A stretch of 64,000 bases of DNA from JAQBQH01 sp035607415 (GCA_035607415.1 DATNAQ010000140.1:103778-167777), one strand, 5' to 3'; positions 17,001-25,485 are shown, counted from the first letter of the stretch. Program-made: numbers and translations. The notes: generated from the letters alone by a model not told the origin.

Positions 17001-19906
17001 TCGACCGGCACGCTCCACACGCGCACCGTCGCGCCGCGGTCGACGCGGTGCTCGAGCAGCGTCGAGCCGCGCCACAGCTCGAGGTGATAGGTGCCCGAAG
17101 CCGCGCCGCCACCGACGAGCAGCTCGGCGTGCTCGCCCGGCTGATACTCGCTCTTCTGCGCCAGCGCCGTCGCCGGAATCGGCAGCGGCATGGCGCGCGT
17201 CTTGGCGTCGGCGACGAGGAACGAGAACGTGCCGCGCGCGCCGCCGGCCGCCGACAAGCGCACGCGATAGCCGCCCGCGGGCAGCGCCGGAAGCGCGATC
17301 GGCGCCGGCGACTTTCCGTCGAGCGTCGCGGTCCCGTGCGCCACGTGCGCGTCGGCCGCCGGATACTTCTTCAGGACCGCTTGCAGCAGCTGGCCCTCGG
17401 CCGGCTTGTCCTTGGGCGCGCCGAGCCGCTCGAGCTCCCAGCTCACCGTCGCGGCGATCGGCTGCTCCTCGAGGTTGGTCGCCTTGACCTTGAGCGCCGG
17501 CGCTTCGTTGCTCAGGAAGAACGCGTGCTCGGCCTCGGCCGACACCAGCACCGACTGCGCGCCGACGCGCAGCGAGCGATCGGCCCCGATGGTGCGCCCG
17601 CCGGCGTCATGCGCTTCGACCTCGACGATGTAGTCGCTCACGTCGGGCACGTCGGGATCTTCCGACGGCAGCGAGTCGGCGTCGGGGATCGCCGTGAACT
17701 CCACGTCGAAGGTGCCGGACTTGTCGGTCTTGAGGTTGCCGCGCGCGATCTCCACTGTCGGGCTCTCGCCCTGGCGCCAGTACCACCACGGGATCCAGCG
17801 ACGGCGCGACACCTTGAACTTCACCGGCACGTCGCCGGCGGCGCCGCCGAAGTAGTACTTCACGTGTCCTTGCAGCTTGGTCTTCTCGCCGTACTTCGCC
17901 GCCGCCTTGGGCGCGTCGAGCGTGACCTCGAACTCGGGCCGCTTGTACTCCTCCACGCGCAGCGCCAGGTCGCGCGAGACCTCGCGCATGCCCGGCGCCG
18001 TCGCCTCGAGGTTGTGCTGCCCGAGGAGGCCCTTGTCCGGCAGCTTCACCTCCGCCGACGCCGAGCCCATGGCGCCGGTGACGACGTCGGCGTGCCACAT
18101 CTCCTTGCCGTTGGGATCGCGCAAGACGAGATGGATCTTGCGGTGCGCGTCTATCTTGAAGCTGCCGTCCTTGACGCGCTCGACGGAGGTGACGCGCACT
18201 TTGGCGGTCTGCCCCGGCCGATAGATCGGCCGATCGCTGGCCAGGAACAGCTCGAGCGGCGGCGGCGGCGTACGCTGTCCGTGATACGACGGCGAGCCGA
18301 ACAGCGCCACCGCCTTGCCGTGCACCGCCATCGCGTCGACCTGCAGATAGGGCGCGCGCGGAAAGCTCCAGGTGGCCACGCCGTCGCTGCCGGTCTTGGT
18401 CTCGTCGGACGCGCGCGAGCGCCAGTCCTCGGACACCAGCAGCCGGAAGGGCACGCCGCCGAGCGGCGCCTTGCCGTCGACGTCGAAGGCGTAGTAGCGC
18501 AGGCCGGCCGCCGTCTCGGCGCGCGCGATCGCCAGATCGGTCACGTTGGCGAAGGCGGCGCGCATCATCGAGTGCTTGTAGGTGAAGCTCGCGTCGCCGG
18601 AGACGACCGCCAGGTAGAGCCCGACGCCCGGCGCCGGCGCGTCGACGTCACGCTCGAGCTCGTCGTGATCGCCCTTGTCGCCGGTCGCGATCTTCCACTC
18701 GGCGACCGGCTTGCGATCGGCGATCCACGCCGGCACGCGGTCGTAGCGCGGCGAGAGCAGGCTCTGCGACCAGAACTCGTTGCTGCCGTCGCGCATCGGA
18801 TCCATGCGATAGAGGCGCGCGTAGACGGTTGCGAGGTTGCGCGTCGAGAGGTGCAGCGCGCGCTTGCCGTCGCGCGTCACCTTCGACGACAGCCCGAGCA
18901 CCTTCTCGGTGATGTTGTGGCGCAGCTGGCGCAGCTCGACGGCGACGTCGCTCTCCGGCGTCTTCGGCAGGATCTCGTCGACGACCGCGAGCGCCTTGAC
19001 CCGATCGGTCTGGAAGTAGAGCTGGCCCGCGTGCAGCGCCGCGTCGGCGCGCCCGAGCGGCGTGCGCAGCTTGTGCGACCAGCCGAGGTAGCGCTCGAGG
19101 GCGGCGGCGCGCCACGCGTCGCGATCCTGCTTCGTCGCCGACACCGACTGGCCGAGGGCCACGCGCGCCACGCGCCAGCGCTCGCCGGCCATGGTGCGAT
19201 CGATGGGGCCGCCGTCGAGGTGCGCGCTCTCGTCGTAGAGCGCGCCGAGCCGCGCCAGGCCGGGCACGCCGCTGCCGAACGAGCGCGCATAGTCGTCGGC
19301 GGCGAAGGGCAGGGCGGTGGTGCGCCCCTTGACCCCGCGCAGCCAGTCGCTCATGCGCAGCACCGCGAAGTCCCACAGCGACGGGTAGCGCTGCAGATCC
19401 GCATCGGTGAGCACGAAGAATTCGCCGTACTGTTTGAGCGGCATGCGCGCGAGCGCGGCGCGATCCTTCCATAGCTGCTGCGCCGCCGCTTCCATCTCGC
19501 GCTCGGCGGCCGGCTTCGACAGCTTGGCCGATCCCTGCGCGCCTTCCTCGGTCTCCTCGGAGAAGCCGTACCAATTCTGGACGCCGCGGAACATCTCGAG
19601 CCGGCCGAGCGAGACGATCGCGCGCAGGCCGGCGTCCGACGGCAGCCGGGCCGCGCGCACGCGGTCGAGCGCCTTTTCGTGCTGCGCCAGCAGGGTCTCG
19701 CACTCGACGGCGCGGAACAGCGCGCGGGTGTACAGCCGCTCGTCGGGCGCGTTCTTTTCGAGCGCGTCGTACTTCTGCAACGCCGAATCCCAGCGCCCTG
19801 CCGCGAACAGCTTGTCCGCCTCCTGCATCGTCGCCGACTCCTTGGCCTGCACCGGCGGCGTGTGGCATCCGATGAGCAGGCACAGCAAGACCAGCTGCTT
19901 CCTCAT
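14015..19906 (-). CDS. Bacterial alpha-2-macroglobulin lipoprotein with thioester
   Basis: A 1963-aa protein starting at ATG with GAGGT 6 nt upstream. It has a lipoprotein signal (LIGC, Cys14) and a TPR-like helical region (~27-130). A long series of MG-type beta domains follows; one is marked by the motif FLASDRPIYRPGQTAKV (~560). The thioester is CVEQ at 1435-1438, followed by an alpha-helical thioester domain with repeated helix pairs. A Pro-rich, Asp-rich insertion (~1150-1195) holds DSDNDGIADDED, a calcium-loop pattern like thrombospondin type 3 repeats. Family members trap proteases in the periplasm by a bait-and-thioester mechanism, often with a PbpC-type penicillin-binding protein, which is not present here. 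Confidence 0.9.
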   Translation of the reverse strand: MRKQLVLLCLLIGCHTPPVQAKESATMQEADKLFAAGRWDSALQKYDALEKNAPDERLYTRALFRAVECETLLAQHEKALDRVRAARLPSDAGLRAIVSLGRLEMFRGVQNWYGFSEETEEGAQGSAKLSKPAAEREMEAAAQQLWKDRAALARMPLKQYGEFFVLTDADLQRYPSLWDFAVLRMSDWLRGVKGRTTALPFAADDYARSFGSGVPGLARLGALYDESAHLDGGPIDRTMAGERWRVARVALGQSVSATKQDRDAWRAAALERYLGWSHKLRTPLGRADAALHAGQLYFQTDRVKALAVVDEILPKTPESDVAVELRQLRHNITEKVLGLSSKVTRDGKRALHLSTRNLATVYARLYRMDPMRDGSNEFWSQSLLSPRYDRVPAWIADRKPVAEWKIATGDKGDHDELERDVDAPAPGVGLYLAVVSGDASFTYKHSMMRAAFANVTDLAIARAETAAGLRYYAFDVDGKAPLGGVPFRLLVSEDWRSRASDETKTGSDGVATWSFPRAPYLQVDAMAVHGKAVALFGSPSYHGQRTPPPPLELFLASDRPIYRPGQTAKVRVTSVERVKDGSFKIDAHRKIHLVLRDPNGKEMWHADVVTGAMGSASAEVKLPDKGLLGQHNLEATAPGMREVSRDLALRVEEYKRPEFEVTLDAPKAAAKYGEKTKLQGHVKYYFGGAAGDVPVKFKVSRRRWIPWWYWRQGESPTVEIARGNLKTDKSGTFDVEFTAIPDADSLPSEDPDVPDVSDYIVEVEAHDAGGRTIGADRSLRVGAQSVLVSAEAEHAFFLSNEAPALKVKATNLEEQPIAATVSWELERLGAPKDKPAEGQLLQAVLKKYPAADAHVAHGTATLDGKSPAPIALPALPAGGYRVRLSAAGGARGTFSFLVADAKTRAMPLPIPATALAQKSEYQPGEHAELLVGGGAASGTYHLELWRGSTLLEHRVDRGATVRVWSVPVDAKEAGGFTARWIGVDGMEAVGGDVTVSVPRKDKELQVKLVGKPDALEPGQGARWTVEVKDQKGRAIDGEALVTIFDRSLELYAKQYHYWANALWAAPSPPQARSDGAQTGYGMSLPADEAEALRVQREIQGHYQPKQTPRFSWEETQYNYRYGFYGGGGRAANMPGAPPPPAMAAPAPMVQAEVATKKASLRREKGKGDSDNDGIADDEDKAEGGEEGRMGKSGGKHEPPPPADLRTNMAETAAFIPDVALANGKGTFSFTAPERLTSWRVQILALGRAVEAGIGEDTFATKKPLMVRVEIPRFFREGDRSTIVAVVHNETDAPLTADVALDIVDDATHHSGLEALGVKNKSARVTVPPHGLAPAEFAIVAPDNIATYQIRASASAGKLHDAEERGLPILPSRERLVQSQVVALHGSESKTIEFGELLHAKDPSMRSESMTVSIDPQLALSVLRSIPFLVQYPYECVEQTLNRYVPLAIVNEIYKKHPELAKAIAVAPHRETQYEPWNKDDPRRMLMLTETPWLQQSEGGSNDARLRDLLNPTLVKQSQEEALNKLGRAQNGSGGFPWFAGGHDDFYMTLYVLEQLAILQDFGITPPHDMVARALRYVEGELPRHLKKDEASVSYLAYGSYVLTSWDPAKYPEAARLRGEVSQWMKYVLANRQILTPFGRAWCARVEARLGDRKTALELLESALDGAKTDPVVGVYWTPERYSWMWYSDTVEKHAFFLRTLAELKPNDARVPGMLQWLLFNRKGNQWHSTKASAAAVYSILDLMEKEGSLSQPQKFHVVWDKQEEIVTVKPTEDRHAPLMWTVKGRDVTPARGKVEVGKQGPGIAFASATWVFSSTKLQEQHDSNLVSIERKYFKKVHQSDGDHLVALASGDKVHVGDEIEVRLYVRTKSQFEYVHVKEPRGAGFEETTLTSGWRWDKLSSYQEPRDSLFNFFVDWLPQGEFELHHSLRPTTPGKYRIGSAVLQSMYSPDITAYSSGMELEVVK

Positions 19907-19949
19907 GCGTCGACCTCGTTGGATGCTGTTGATACGCGCGAGCTTGGGC

Positions 19950-20741
19950 TCACGATCTGGGATTCAGCGCCTTCTGCGCGCGCGGAGCGTAGAGCCGGCC
20001 GGCCACCGCGCGGATGACGACGCGCGGGAAGATCTTGGCGAAGAACGCCGTAAGCCAATTGACGAGGCCCGGGACGAAGACGGCGCGTCCGCCGTCGTAG
20101 GCGGCGAGCGCGCGCCGCACGAGCGCGTCGGGCGAGATGGTGTGCGGCGCCTGGGCGAGCGCCTGCGGCACGCCGGCGATCCCGGCCCACTCGGTGGCGA
20201 CCGGCCCGGGGCAGATGCAGGTGACGCGGACGCCGCTGCCGCGCAGCTCGTGCGACAGCGCCTCCGACCAGCTGAGCAGGAACGCCTTGGTGGCGCCGTA
20301 CGTGGCCATGTAGGGCACCGGCTGGAAGGCGCCGATCGACGAGATGTTGATGATGCCGCCCGCCTTGCGGCCGATCATCGCGGGCAGGAGGCGCTGCGCG
20401 AGCACGAACGGCGCCACCGCGTTGAGCTTGAGCTGGCCGAGCTCGCGCGCGGGATCGAGCGCGACGAAGGCGCCGTTCGAGCCAAAGCCGGCGTTGTTGA
20501 CGAGGAGCTCGACGTCGCCGAGGTGCAGCGCGTGGGTGGCGACGCGCTCGACGTCGGCTTGGTCCTCGAGATCGGCGGTGAGCACCTCGGCGCGCTTGCA
20601 CGCGCGGGCCAGCTCTTCGAGCCGCTCACGCCGGCGCGCCACGAGCACGAGCGAGTAGCCACGCGCATCGAGCGCGCGCGCGAAGGCCGCGCCGATCCCC
20701 GACGACGCGCCGGTCACCACCGCCCAGCCACGCGCGCTCAT
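19950..20741 (-). CDS. Short-chain dehydrogenase/reductase
   Basis: A 263-aa classical SDR. It has a Rossmann glycine motif TGASSGIG (10-17), NNAG (82-85), catalytic Ser134/135 (NISSIG) and Y148xxxK152. The C-terminal part has hydrophobic segments, as in the family of SDRs near membranes. Its ATG overlaps the stop of the upstream KirBac gene (ATGA), and GGAGGGG lies just upstream. The substrate is unknown; the coupling to a potassium channel is unusual. Confidence 0.88.
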   Translation of the reverse strand: MSARGWAVVTGASSGIGAAFARALDARGYSLVLVARRRERLEELARACKRAEVLTADLEDQADVERVATHALHLGDVELLVNNAGFGSNGAFVALDPARELGQLKLNAVAPFVLAQRLLPAMIGRKAGGIINISSIGAFQPVPYMATYGATKAFLLSWSEALSHELRGSGVRVTCICPGPVATEWAGIAGVPQALAQAPHTISPDALVRRALAAYDGGRAVFVPGLVNWLTAFFAKIFPRVVIRAVAGRLYAPRAQKALNPRS

Positions 20742-21607
20742 ATCCCCTCCGTCTTCGTTCCCATCGGCACCAGCTTGTCGAAGTGCGCGTAGTCGACGTA
20801 GCGCACGCCGTCGCCGTCGATGCCGATGATGTCGGCGAAGCGCATGTCGTACACGAAGTCGGCCGGATCGTAGCCGTGACGCGAGTGCACCTGCTGCGAG
20901 AAGGTCTCGTCGAGGCCGATCAAGGAGCCGATGAGCTGCACGCCCGACTCCTTCATCTCTTCGAGCGTCATGCCGGCAAGCGGGCTCGCCTCGTCGATCT
21001 CGTGCACCGCGGTCCAGGTGAGCACGAAGATGACGTTGCGATCGCGCTGCAGCTTGAGGTCGTGGAAGCGGCGCTGGCGCTCGCCGTCGGCGGTGACCTC
21101 GGTGCGCGCCACGGCGACGCGCAGCTGCGCTTCGACGATCTGGTTGGCGCGCTCGTTGGCCATGCGGAACTGGAGGAGGCGCCGGCCGGCGCGCTCGACG
21201 ATCACCACGTTCTTCGACCACATCACGCGCGCCGTCGGGCGCGAGAACTTGGCGAAGACGAGGCCGGTGAGGAGGGCGACGAAGAGCGTGCCGCTGAACG
21301 CCTCGATGGTGACGAGCACGTTGGCGTAGGTGGTCTTGGGCGCCATCGTGCCGTAGCCGATGGTCGATAGCGTATGCACGCTGAAGAAGAAGAGGTCGCG
21401 GAAGCGCGCGGCGCCGGTCACGCAGTCGCCGCCGAGATCGTAGAGCACGGCGAACAACAGGTTGGCGAGGATGTAGACCGTGGCGACGAGGCCGAGCAGG
21501 CGCGACCACGAGCGCGCCATCAGATAGTGATAGAGGTCGGCGAGCGGGGCCCGACCGATGTTGCGTCGTTCCACGCCGACGACGATCGAGGGGCGGCGAC
21601 GAGCCAT
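20738..21607 (-). CDS. Inward-rectifier potassium channel (KirBac type)
   Basis: A 289-aa protein with two transmembrane helices (~37-56 and ~95-115) flanking a pore loop with selectivity filter TIGYG (82-86). A C-terminal cytoplasmic immunoglobulin-like Kir domain (~130-289) follows. Length and layout match KirBac1.1/3.1. It conducts K+ across the inner membrane. A divergent promoter region of 90 bp separates it from the membrane protein at 21698. The last codons overlap the SDR start. Confidence 0.93.
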   Translation of the reverse strand: MARRRPSIVVGVERRNIGRAPLADLYHYLMARSWSRLLGLVATVYILANLLFAVLYDLGGDCVTGAARFRDLFFFSVHTLSTIGYGTMAPKTTYANVLVTIEAFSGTLFVALLTGLVFAKFSRPTARVMWSKNVVIVERAGRRLLQFRMANERANQIVEAQLRVAVARTEVTADGERQRRFHDLKLQRDRNVIFVLTWTAVHEIDEASPLAGMTLEEMKESGVQLIGSLIGLDETFSQQVHSRHGYDPADFVYDMRFADIIGIDGDGVRYVDYAHFDKLVPMGTKTEGI

Positions 21608-21697
21608 GCCGGCTGGAGTATATAACGGCGCGGAGACGATCGACACCGCCGTCGGGAACCTGGCTCGTGCGCGTTTCGTCGAACAGACGCCGACTCC

Positions 21698-23284
21698 ATG
21701 CCCGCCGACGAACCGATCTTCGACGTGCGCGATGCGCGCTCGAGCGCGCGCATGCTGGCGCTGCTGGTCGGCTGCGCGGCGGTGGTGAACCTCCTGTGCG
21801 GTCTCGGGCACGCGCTGCCCTGGACGTTGCGCGCCACGCGGATCGTCGAGCTCGTCGCGGCGGCGGCGGCGCTGATCGCGCTCGGGGCCACGCGGCGACG
21901 GCCGGGGCGCGGGCTGGCGCTCGCCTGCTGTGGGGTGCTGATCGCGCTCTACTTCGTGCTCCTACCGGTGCAGGCGGTGGCGTGGCGCGAGGCGGGGCGG
22001 CCGTGGGAGGCGATGGGCGATCTGCACTTCGCCACGATGGTGCTGGCGCTCGCCGTGCCCGGCTCGTTCGCGCTCGGCGCGGCGCTGCTCGGCGGCTTCG
22101 CGGTGATGGGGCTGGCCATCCACTTCTGGCTCCGCGGCGTGGGCACGTCGCCGAACGAGCTGATCGCCGGCGAGCCGACGCTGACGCTGGTGTTCGTGGT
22201 CATCGGCTTCGCGGTGCTCTGGGTGCGGCGGCGGCGGCGCGCGTTGGCGCTGCGCTTCGTGCGGCGCTCGGCCGACGTGCTGACGCTGACGCGGCTGTCG
22301 GCGTGCCTGGGCGAGATCGCCGGCGAGCTCGGCAGCGCGACGCGCGCGCTCGGCGAGGCGCTGGCGCCGCTGCGCGCGGGCACCGACGCGGCGGTGGTCG
22401 AGCGCATCGATCGCGCGCTCGGCCGCATCGGCGACGTGCGCAACGGCCTCGACCGCTCGGTCACTTTCGGCCGCGAGGCGCGGCCGCTCGATCAAGAGGA
22501 GCGCGCCTTCTACGCGCGCGACGCGCACCAGGCGGCGATGACGCTGACGCTGGCGATCGTGGTGGTCGAGACGCTGGCGATCTTCGGCACGCGCGATCTC
22601 GCCGTCGGCATGATGCGCCGGTTCTTCCTGTTCTCGGGCGGGCTCGCGGCGCTGTCGGCGGCGGCGCTGTTCGTCATGCGCAAGCAGCCGTCGGAGCGGT
22701 TCGCGTTCGCGCTGTTCCTGGTCAACATCCTGCCGGCGTTCGCGCAGTACTGGTATTCGACGCCGGCGTGGGCGGGCGCGGGCGGAGCGTTCGATCCGCT
22801 CGCCGGCAACAAGACGTTCCTCGTGCTCGTGCCGCTCATCGTGCCGCGGCGCTGGTGGGTGGCGATCGGCATCGAGGGGGCGATGACGGCGATGTCGGTC
22901 GCGCTCTACCATCATCACGGGTTCGCGGCCATGCGCGATCGCTCGCCGCTCGCCGAGCCGTGGGCGACGGCGCTCTACCTCCTGGTCGGGCTCGGTCTCG
23001 TCGCCACGCGTGAGAACCGGCGCCTCATGTCGGTGCGCCTGTTGCGCGCCGATCGCGAGGCGGCGGCGCTATTGTCGAGCGCCGAGGTGTCGCTGACGCT
23101 GCTCGATCAGCTCGGCTCGCCGCTGCAGGTGCTCGCCTCCAGCCTGGCGCAGCTGCGGCTCGCCGGCACCGACGAGCCGGCGCTCGAGCCGCTGCAGGCG
23201 GCGCTGGTGCGCCTCGTCGCCGCCGCGCGCCGCGTGCCGCCGGCGGACGCCAAGACGCTCGCGCAGCTCGGCGTGTCGCTCTAG
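21698..23284 (+). CDS. Polytopic membrane protein with degenerate kinase-like tail
   Basis: A 528-aa protein with two blocks of membrane helices (~18-170 and ~285-445), roughly ten in total, separated by a soluble helical stretch (~185-280). The C-terminus (~455-528) reads like a histidine-kinase dimerisation helix pair (LLDQLGSPLQVLASSLAQLR), but the H-box His is replaced and no ATPase domain follows. It is probably a sensor or scaffold that lost kinase activity, or an unrelated coiled coil. Its TAG stop shares the CTAG with the stop of the convergent receiver gene. Confidence 0.65.
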   Translation: MPADEPIFDVRDARSSARMLALLVGCAAVVNLLCGLGHALPWTLRATRIVELVAAAAALIALGATRRRPGRGLALACCGVLIALYFVLLPVQAVAWREAGRPWEAMGDLHFATMVLALAVPGSFALGAALLGGFAVMGLAIHFWLRGVGTSPNELIAGEPTLTLVFVVIGFAVLWVRRRRRALALRFVRRSADVLTLTRLSACLGEIAGELGSATRALGEALAPLRAGTDAAVVERIDRALGRIGDVRNGLDRSVTFGREARPLDQEERAFYARDAHQAAMTLTLAIVVVETLAIFGTRDLAVGMMRRFFLFSGGLAALSAAALFVMRKQPSERFAFALFLVNILPAFAQYWYSTPAWAGAGGAFDPLAGNKTFLVLVPLIVPRRWWVAIGIEGAMTAMSVALYHHHGFAAMRDRSPLAEPWATALYLLVGLGLVATRENRRLMSVRLLRADREAAALLSSAEVSLTLLDQLGSPLQVLASSLAQLRLAGTDEPALEPLQAALVRLVAAARRVPPADAKTLAQLGVSL

Positions 23285-23643
23285 CCGGCGACGAGCGCGC
23301 GCAATTCGTCGAGGCCGATGGGCTTGCGCAGCAGCGGCACGCCGCCGACGGCGCAGGCGCGCGCGATCAGCGGATCGCCGGCGCCGTGGCCGGTGAGAAA
23401 GACGATGCGGCCGGCGAAACGCTGATCCTTCAGCCAGGCGAGGGCGTCGAGGCCGCTCGGCAGATCGCGTCCGAGGTTGAGATCGAGGATGACCAGATCG
23501 GCGGCGAGCACGTCGTGGCGGTGGGCGGTGAGCTCGGCGACGCTGCGGACGGCGGTGGCCGGTGCACCGAGGGCGGCGAGCAGCGACGCCAGCGCGTCGA
23601 GCACGTCTTCGTCGTCGTCGAGGACTACGGTGCGCGTCGCCAT
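23281..23643 (-). CDS. Single-domain response regulator
   Basis: A 120-aa receiver domain only. The acidic pocket is at D9-D11, the phosphoacceptor is D54 (ILDLNLG), and T84 and K107 (RKP) are conserved. There is no output domain, so it is CheY/Spo0F-like. It is convergent with the kinase-like membrane protein and 21 bp downstream of a small secreted-protein gene. Its cognate kinase is unknown. Confidence 0.88.
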   Translation of the reverse strand: MATRTVVLDDDEDVLDALASLLAALGAPATAVRSVAELTAHRHDVLAADLVILDLNLGRDLPSGLDALAWLKDQRFAGRIVFLTGHGAGDPLIARACAVGGVPLLRKPIGLDELRALVAG

Positions 23644-23664
23644 CGCGTCGCGCCAATCATATCG

Positions 23665-23925
23665 CTACCAGCCGCGGTAGTAACGCGGATGATGACGGAG
23701 CCACTCGTAGCGGCGCCACTCCCAGCCGGTCCGGTACTCGGGCCGATAGCCATCGCCGTAACCAGATCCGTAATAGGGCCGCGCGACCGGCCGATAGATG
23801 GGCCGAGCCACCGGCCCGCGCACGACGCCGCCCCCGTGATACCCCCCGTGCCAATCGGCAAACGCCGGCGCGGCAACGCCAAGCGTCCCCGCAATCCCCG
23901 CGACGGCGATTATCTTCTTGAGCAT
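23665..23925 (-). CDS. Small secreted Gly/Tyr/Arg-rich protein
   Basis: An 86-aa protein with a clear Sec signal (MLKKIIAVAGIAGTLG to AFA) and a mature part rich in Tyr, Gly, Arg and His (repeated VARPxY). It is low-complexity and probably disordered. Similar small YR/GY-rich exported proteins are common and of unknown role. GGAGGGG precedes the ATG. It lies downstream of the large hairpin at 23983-24092 and just upstream of the receiver gene. Confidence 0.7.
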   Translation of the reverse strand: MLKKIIAVAGIAGTLGVAAPAFADWHGGYHGGGVVRGPVARPIYRPVARPYYGSGYGDGYRPEYRTGWEWRRYEWLRHHPRYYRGW

Positions 23926-23982
23926 CGAACCCCTCCTGCAAGGTACGACGTGCAGGACGGCGGGCTATTCAGGAAGAAAACC

Positions 23983-24092
23983 CACAGGGAGATCACGAGA
24001 TCAGGAGATCACGAGAACAAGACGCTTACAGAAAGATCCCAAGGCATCCCTCTGTAAGAGTTTTGTTCTCCTGATCTCTTGATCTCCCTGTG
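23983..24092. repeat. Large imperfect inverted repeat (42-bp stem) with internal direct repeat
   Basis: The left arm (23983-24032) and right arm (24051-24092) pair over 42 positions with 3 mismatches and one 8-nt bulge, around an 18-nt loop. The bulge comes from a 13-nt direct repeat, GGAGATCACGAGA, at 23988 and 24004. Base composition is far more AT-rich than the surroundings. It begins 8 nt after the sensor-kinase stop codon; on the minus strand it is followed by GGGTTTTCTT. It could be a terminator/3-prime stabiliser of the kinase operon or a small mobile repeat. Confidence 0.75.
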
Positions 24093-24099
24093 AAGCTTT

Positions 24100-25485
24100 T
24101 CAAGAAGGGATCCTAAGGGTGAACGTGGCGCCGTCGACGGTGATATGACCGCCGTGCGCCTCTGCCACGCGCCTCGCCAGCGTCAATCCCAAGCCGAAGC
24201 CGCTGCCCGGCGTGCGCGCCTTGTCGCCGCGGTAGAAAGGCTCGAAGACGCGCTCGCGCTCCTCCGGCGCGATGCCGGGGCCGGCGTCCTTGACGCGCAA
24301 TGCGACCATCTGGCCGTCGCGCTCGGCGCTCAGCTCGATCGGCGGCGCGCCGTACTTGGCGGCGTTCTCGACGAGGTTCCACAGCGCGCGCCGCACCAGC
24401 GCGCCGTCGGCGGTCACCACGATCCCCTCGCCGCTGCTCGCGCGCACCGTCTTGCCCGCCGTGAGCGGATCGTGCGCCGCGCGCTCCACGAGCTGCGCGA
24501 ACAGCTGCGCCACGTCGACCGGCCCGAGGTGCGCCGGCAGCCCGCCCGCGCCGAGCCGCGTCGTGGTCAGCACGTCCTCGATCAGCCGATCGAGCTCGAT
24601 CAGATCGGCCTCGACGTCGCGCAGGCGCGCCTCGTTCTTGGCGTCGCGCGGAAGCAGCTCGAGCGCCACGCGGATGCGCGCCAGCGGGGAGCGCAGCTCG
24701 TGTGACACGTTGGCCAGGAGCTCCTTCTGCCCCTTGACCAGCGTCTCGATGCGCTCGGCCATCTCGTTGAACGCGCGCGTCAGTTGCTCGAGCTCGTCCG
24801 GCGGCCGGTGCCGCGGGCGGAAGTGCCACATCCCGCGCAGCGGCGCCACGCGCGCCGCCAGGTCGCCCTCGCCGAAGCGCCGCACCGCCGACGTCAGCCG
24901 CTCGATGGGCAGCGAGATCCTCCGCGCCAGCGGCCCCGATGCCACGCCGGCGATGATCATGATGACCGCGATGAGCACGAGCGGCCGCCACAAGCTCGGC
25001 ATGCGAAAGCTGCGATAGAGCGGCGACGACTCGACGAACCCGACCACCACGCCGTCGACGATCACCGGCGCCGCGATGAAGAAGCGCGGCGCCTGCTCCA
25101 TCACCAGCTGCCCACGCCTGAGCTGTCCCAGATCGCGCGCGTCGAGCGGCGGGAACTCGGTGCCGGCGACGGCGAGCGCGCGCCCGTCGACGCCGCGCAC
25201 CGTCAGGTCGAGGTCGAGCTCCTCGGAGACGCGGCGCACCGTGCGATCGCGCTCGGCGGGCGCATACCAGTCGCGCGACAGCTGCGCCGCCACGTGGCGC
25301 GCCAGCCGCGAGCCCGTCGAGTGGATGAAGGCGGTGCGCCAACCCGTGGTGAACACCACGCCCGAGGCGAAGATGCCGACGATGAGCACCACGAACAGGT
25401 GGGCCCAGATGCGCTTGCGCAGCCGCGCGCCGCGGCGGCGCTGCCAGCGATGATCGTGATGATCGTGGCGATGGTGCGGCCGCAT
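24100..25485 (-). CDS. CpxA-like sensor histidine kinase with His-rich N-terminus
   Basis: A 461-aa protein. It has a short cytoplasmic N-terminus with a cluster of His/Asp (HHRHDHHDH), TM1 (~28-48), a periplasmic sensor region (~50-160), TM2 (~166-185) and HAMP (~185-240). HisKA follows with H262 (VSHELRSPL), then HATPase with the N box (NLVENAAKYG) and G boxes (DAGPGI, GFGLGL). The ATG overlaps the regulator stop by one base (TGATG). Context with a CpxP/Spy-like protein and an OmpR-type regulator suggests envelope or metal stress sensing. The His cluster may bind metal, but it lies on the cytoplasmic side. Confidence 0.9.
   Translation of the reverse strand: MRPHHRHDHHDHRWQRRRGARLRKRIWAHLFVVLIVGIFASGVVFTTGWRTAFIHSTGSRLARHVAAQLSRDWYAPAERDRTVRRVSEELDLDLTVRGVDGRALAVAGTEFPPLDARDLGQLRRGQLVMEQAPRFFIAAPVIVDGVVVGFVESSPLYRSFRMPSLWRPLVLIAVIMIIAGVASGPLARRISLPIERLTSAVRRFGEGDLAARVAPLRGMWHFRPRHRPPDELEQLTRAFNEMAERIETLVKGQKELLANVSHELRSPLARIRVALELLPRDAKNEARLRDVEADLIELDRLIEDVLTTTRLGAGGLPAHLGPVDVAQLFAQLVERAAHDPLTAGKTVRASSGEGIVVTADGALVRRALWNLVENAAKYGAPPIELSAERDGQMVALRVKDAGPGIAPEERERVFEPFYRGDKARTPGSGFGLGLTLARRVAEAHGGHITVDGATFTLRIPS

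Noticed and set aside
15281..19474. A 1397-codon plus-strand open frame opposite the macroglobulin gene
   Set aside because: Low-complexity Arg/His/Leu composition and no motif; the minus frame has a signal peptide, thioester and domain order.
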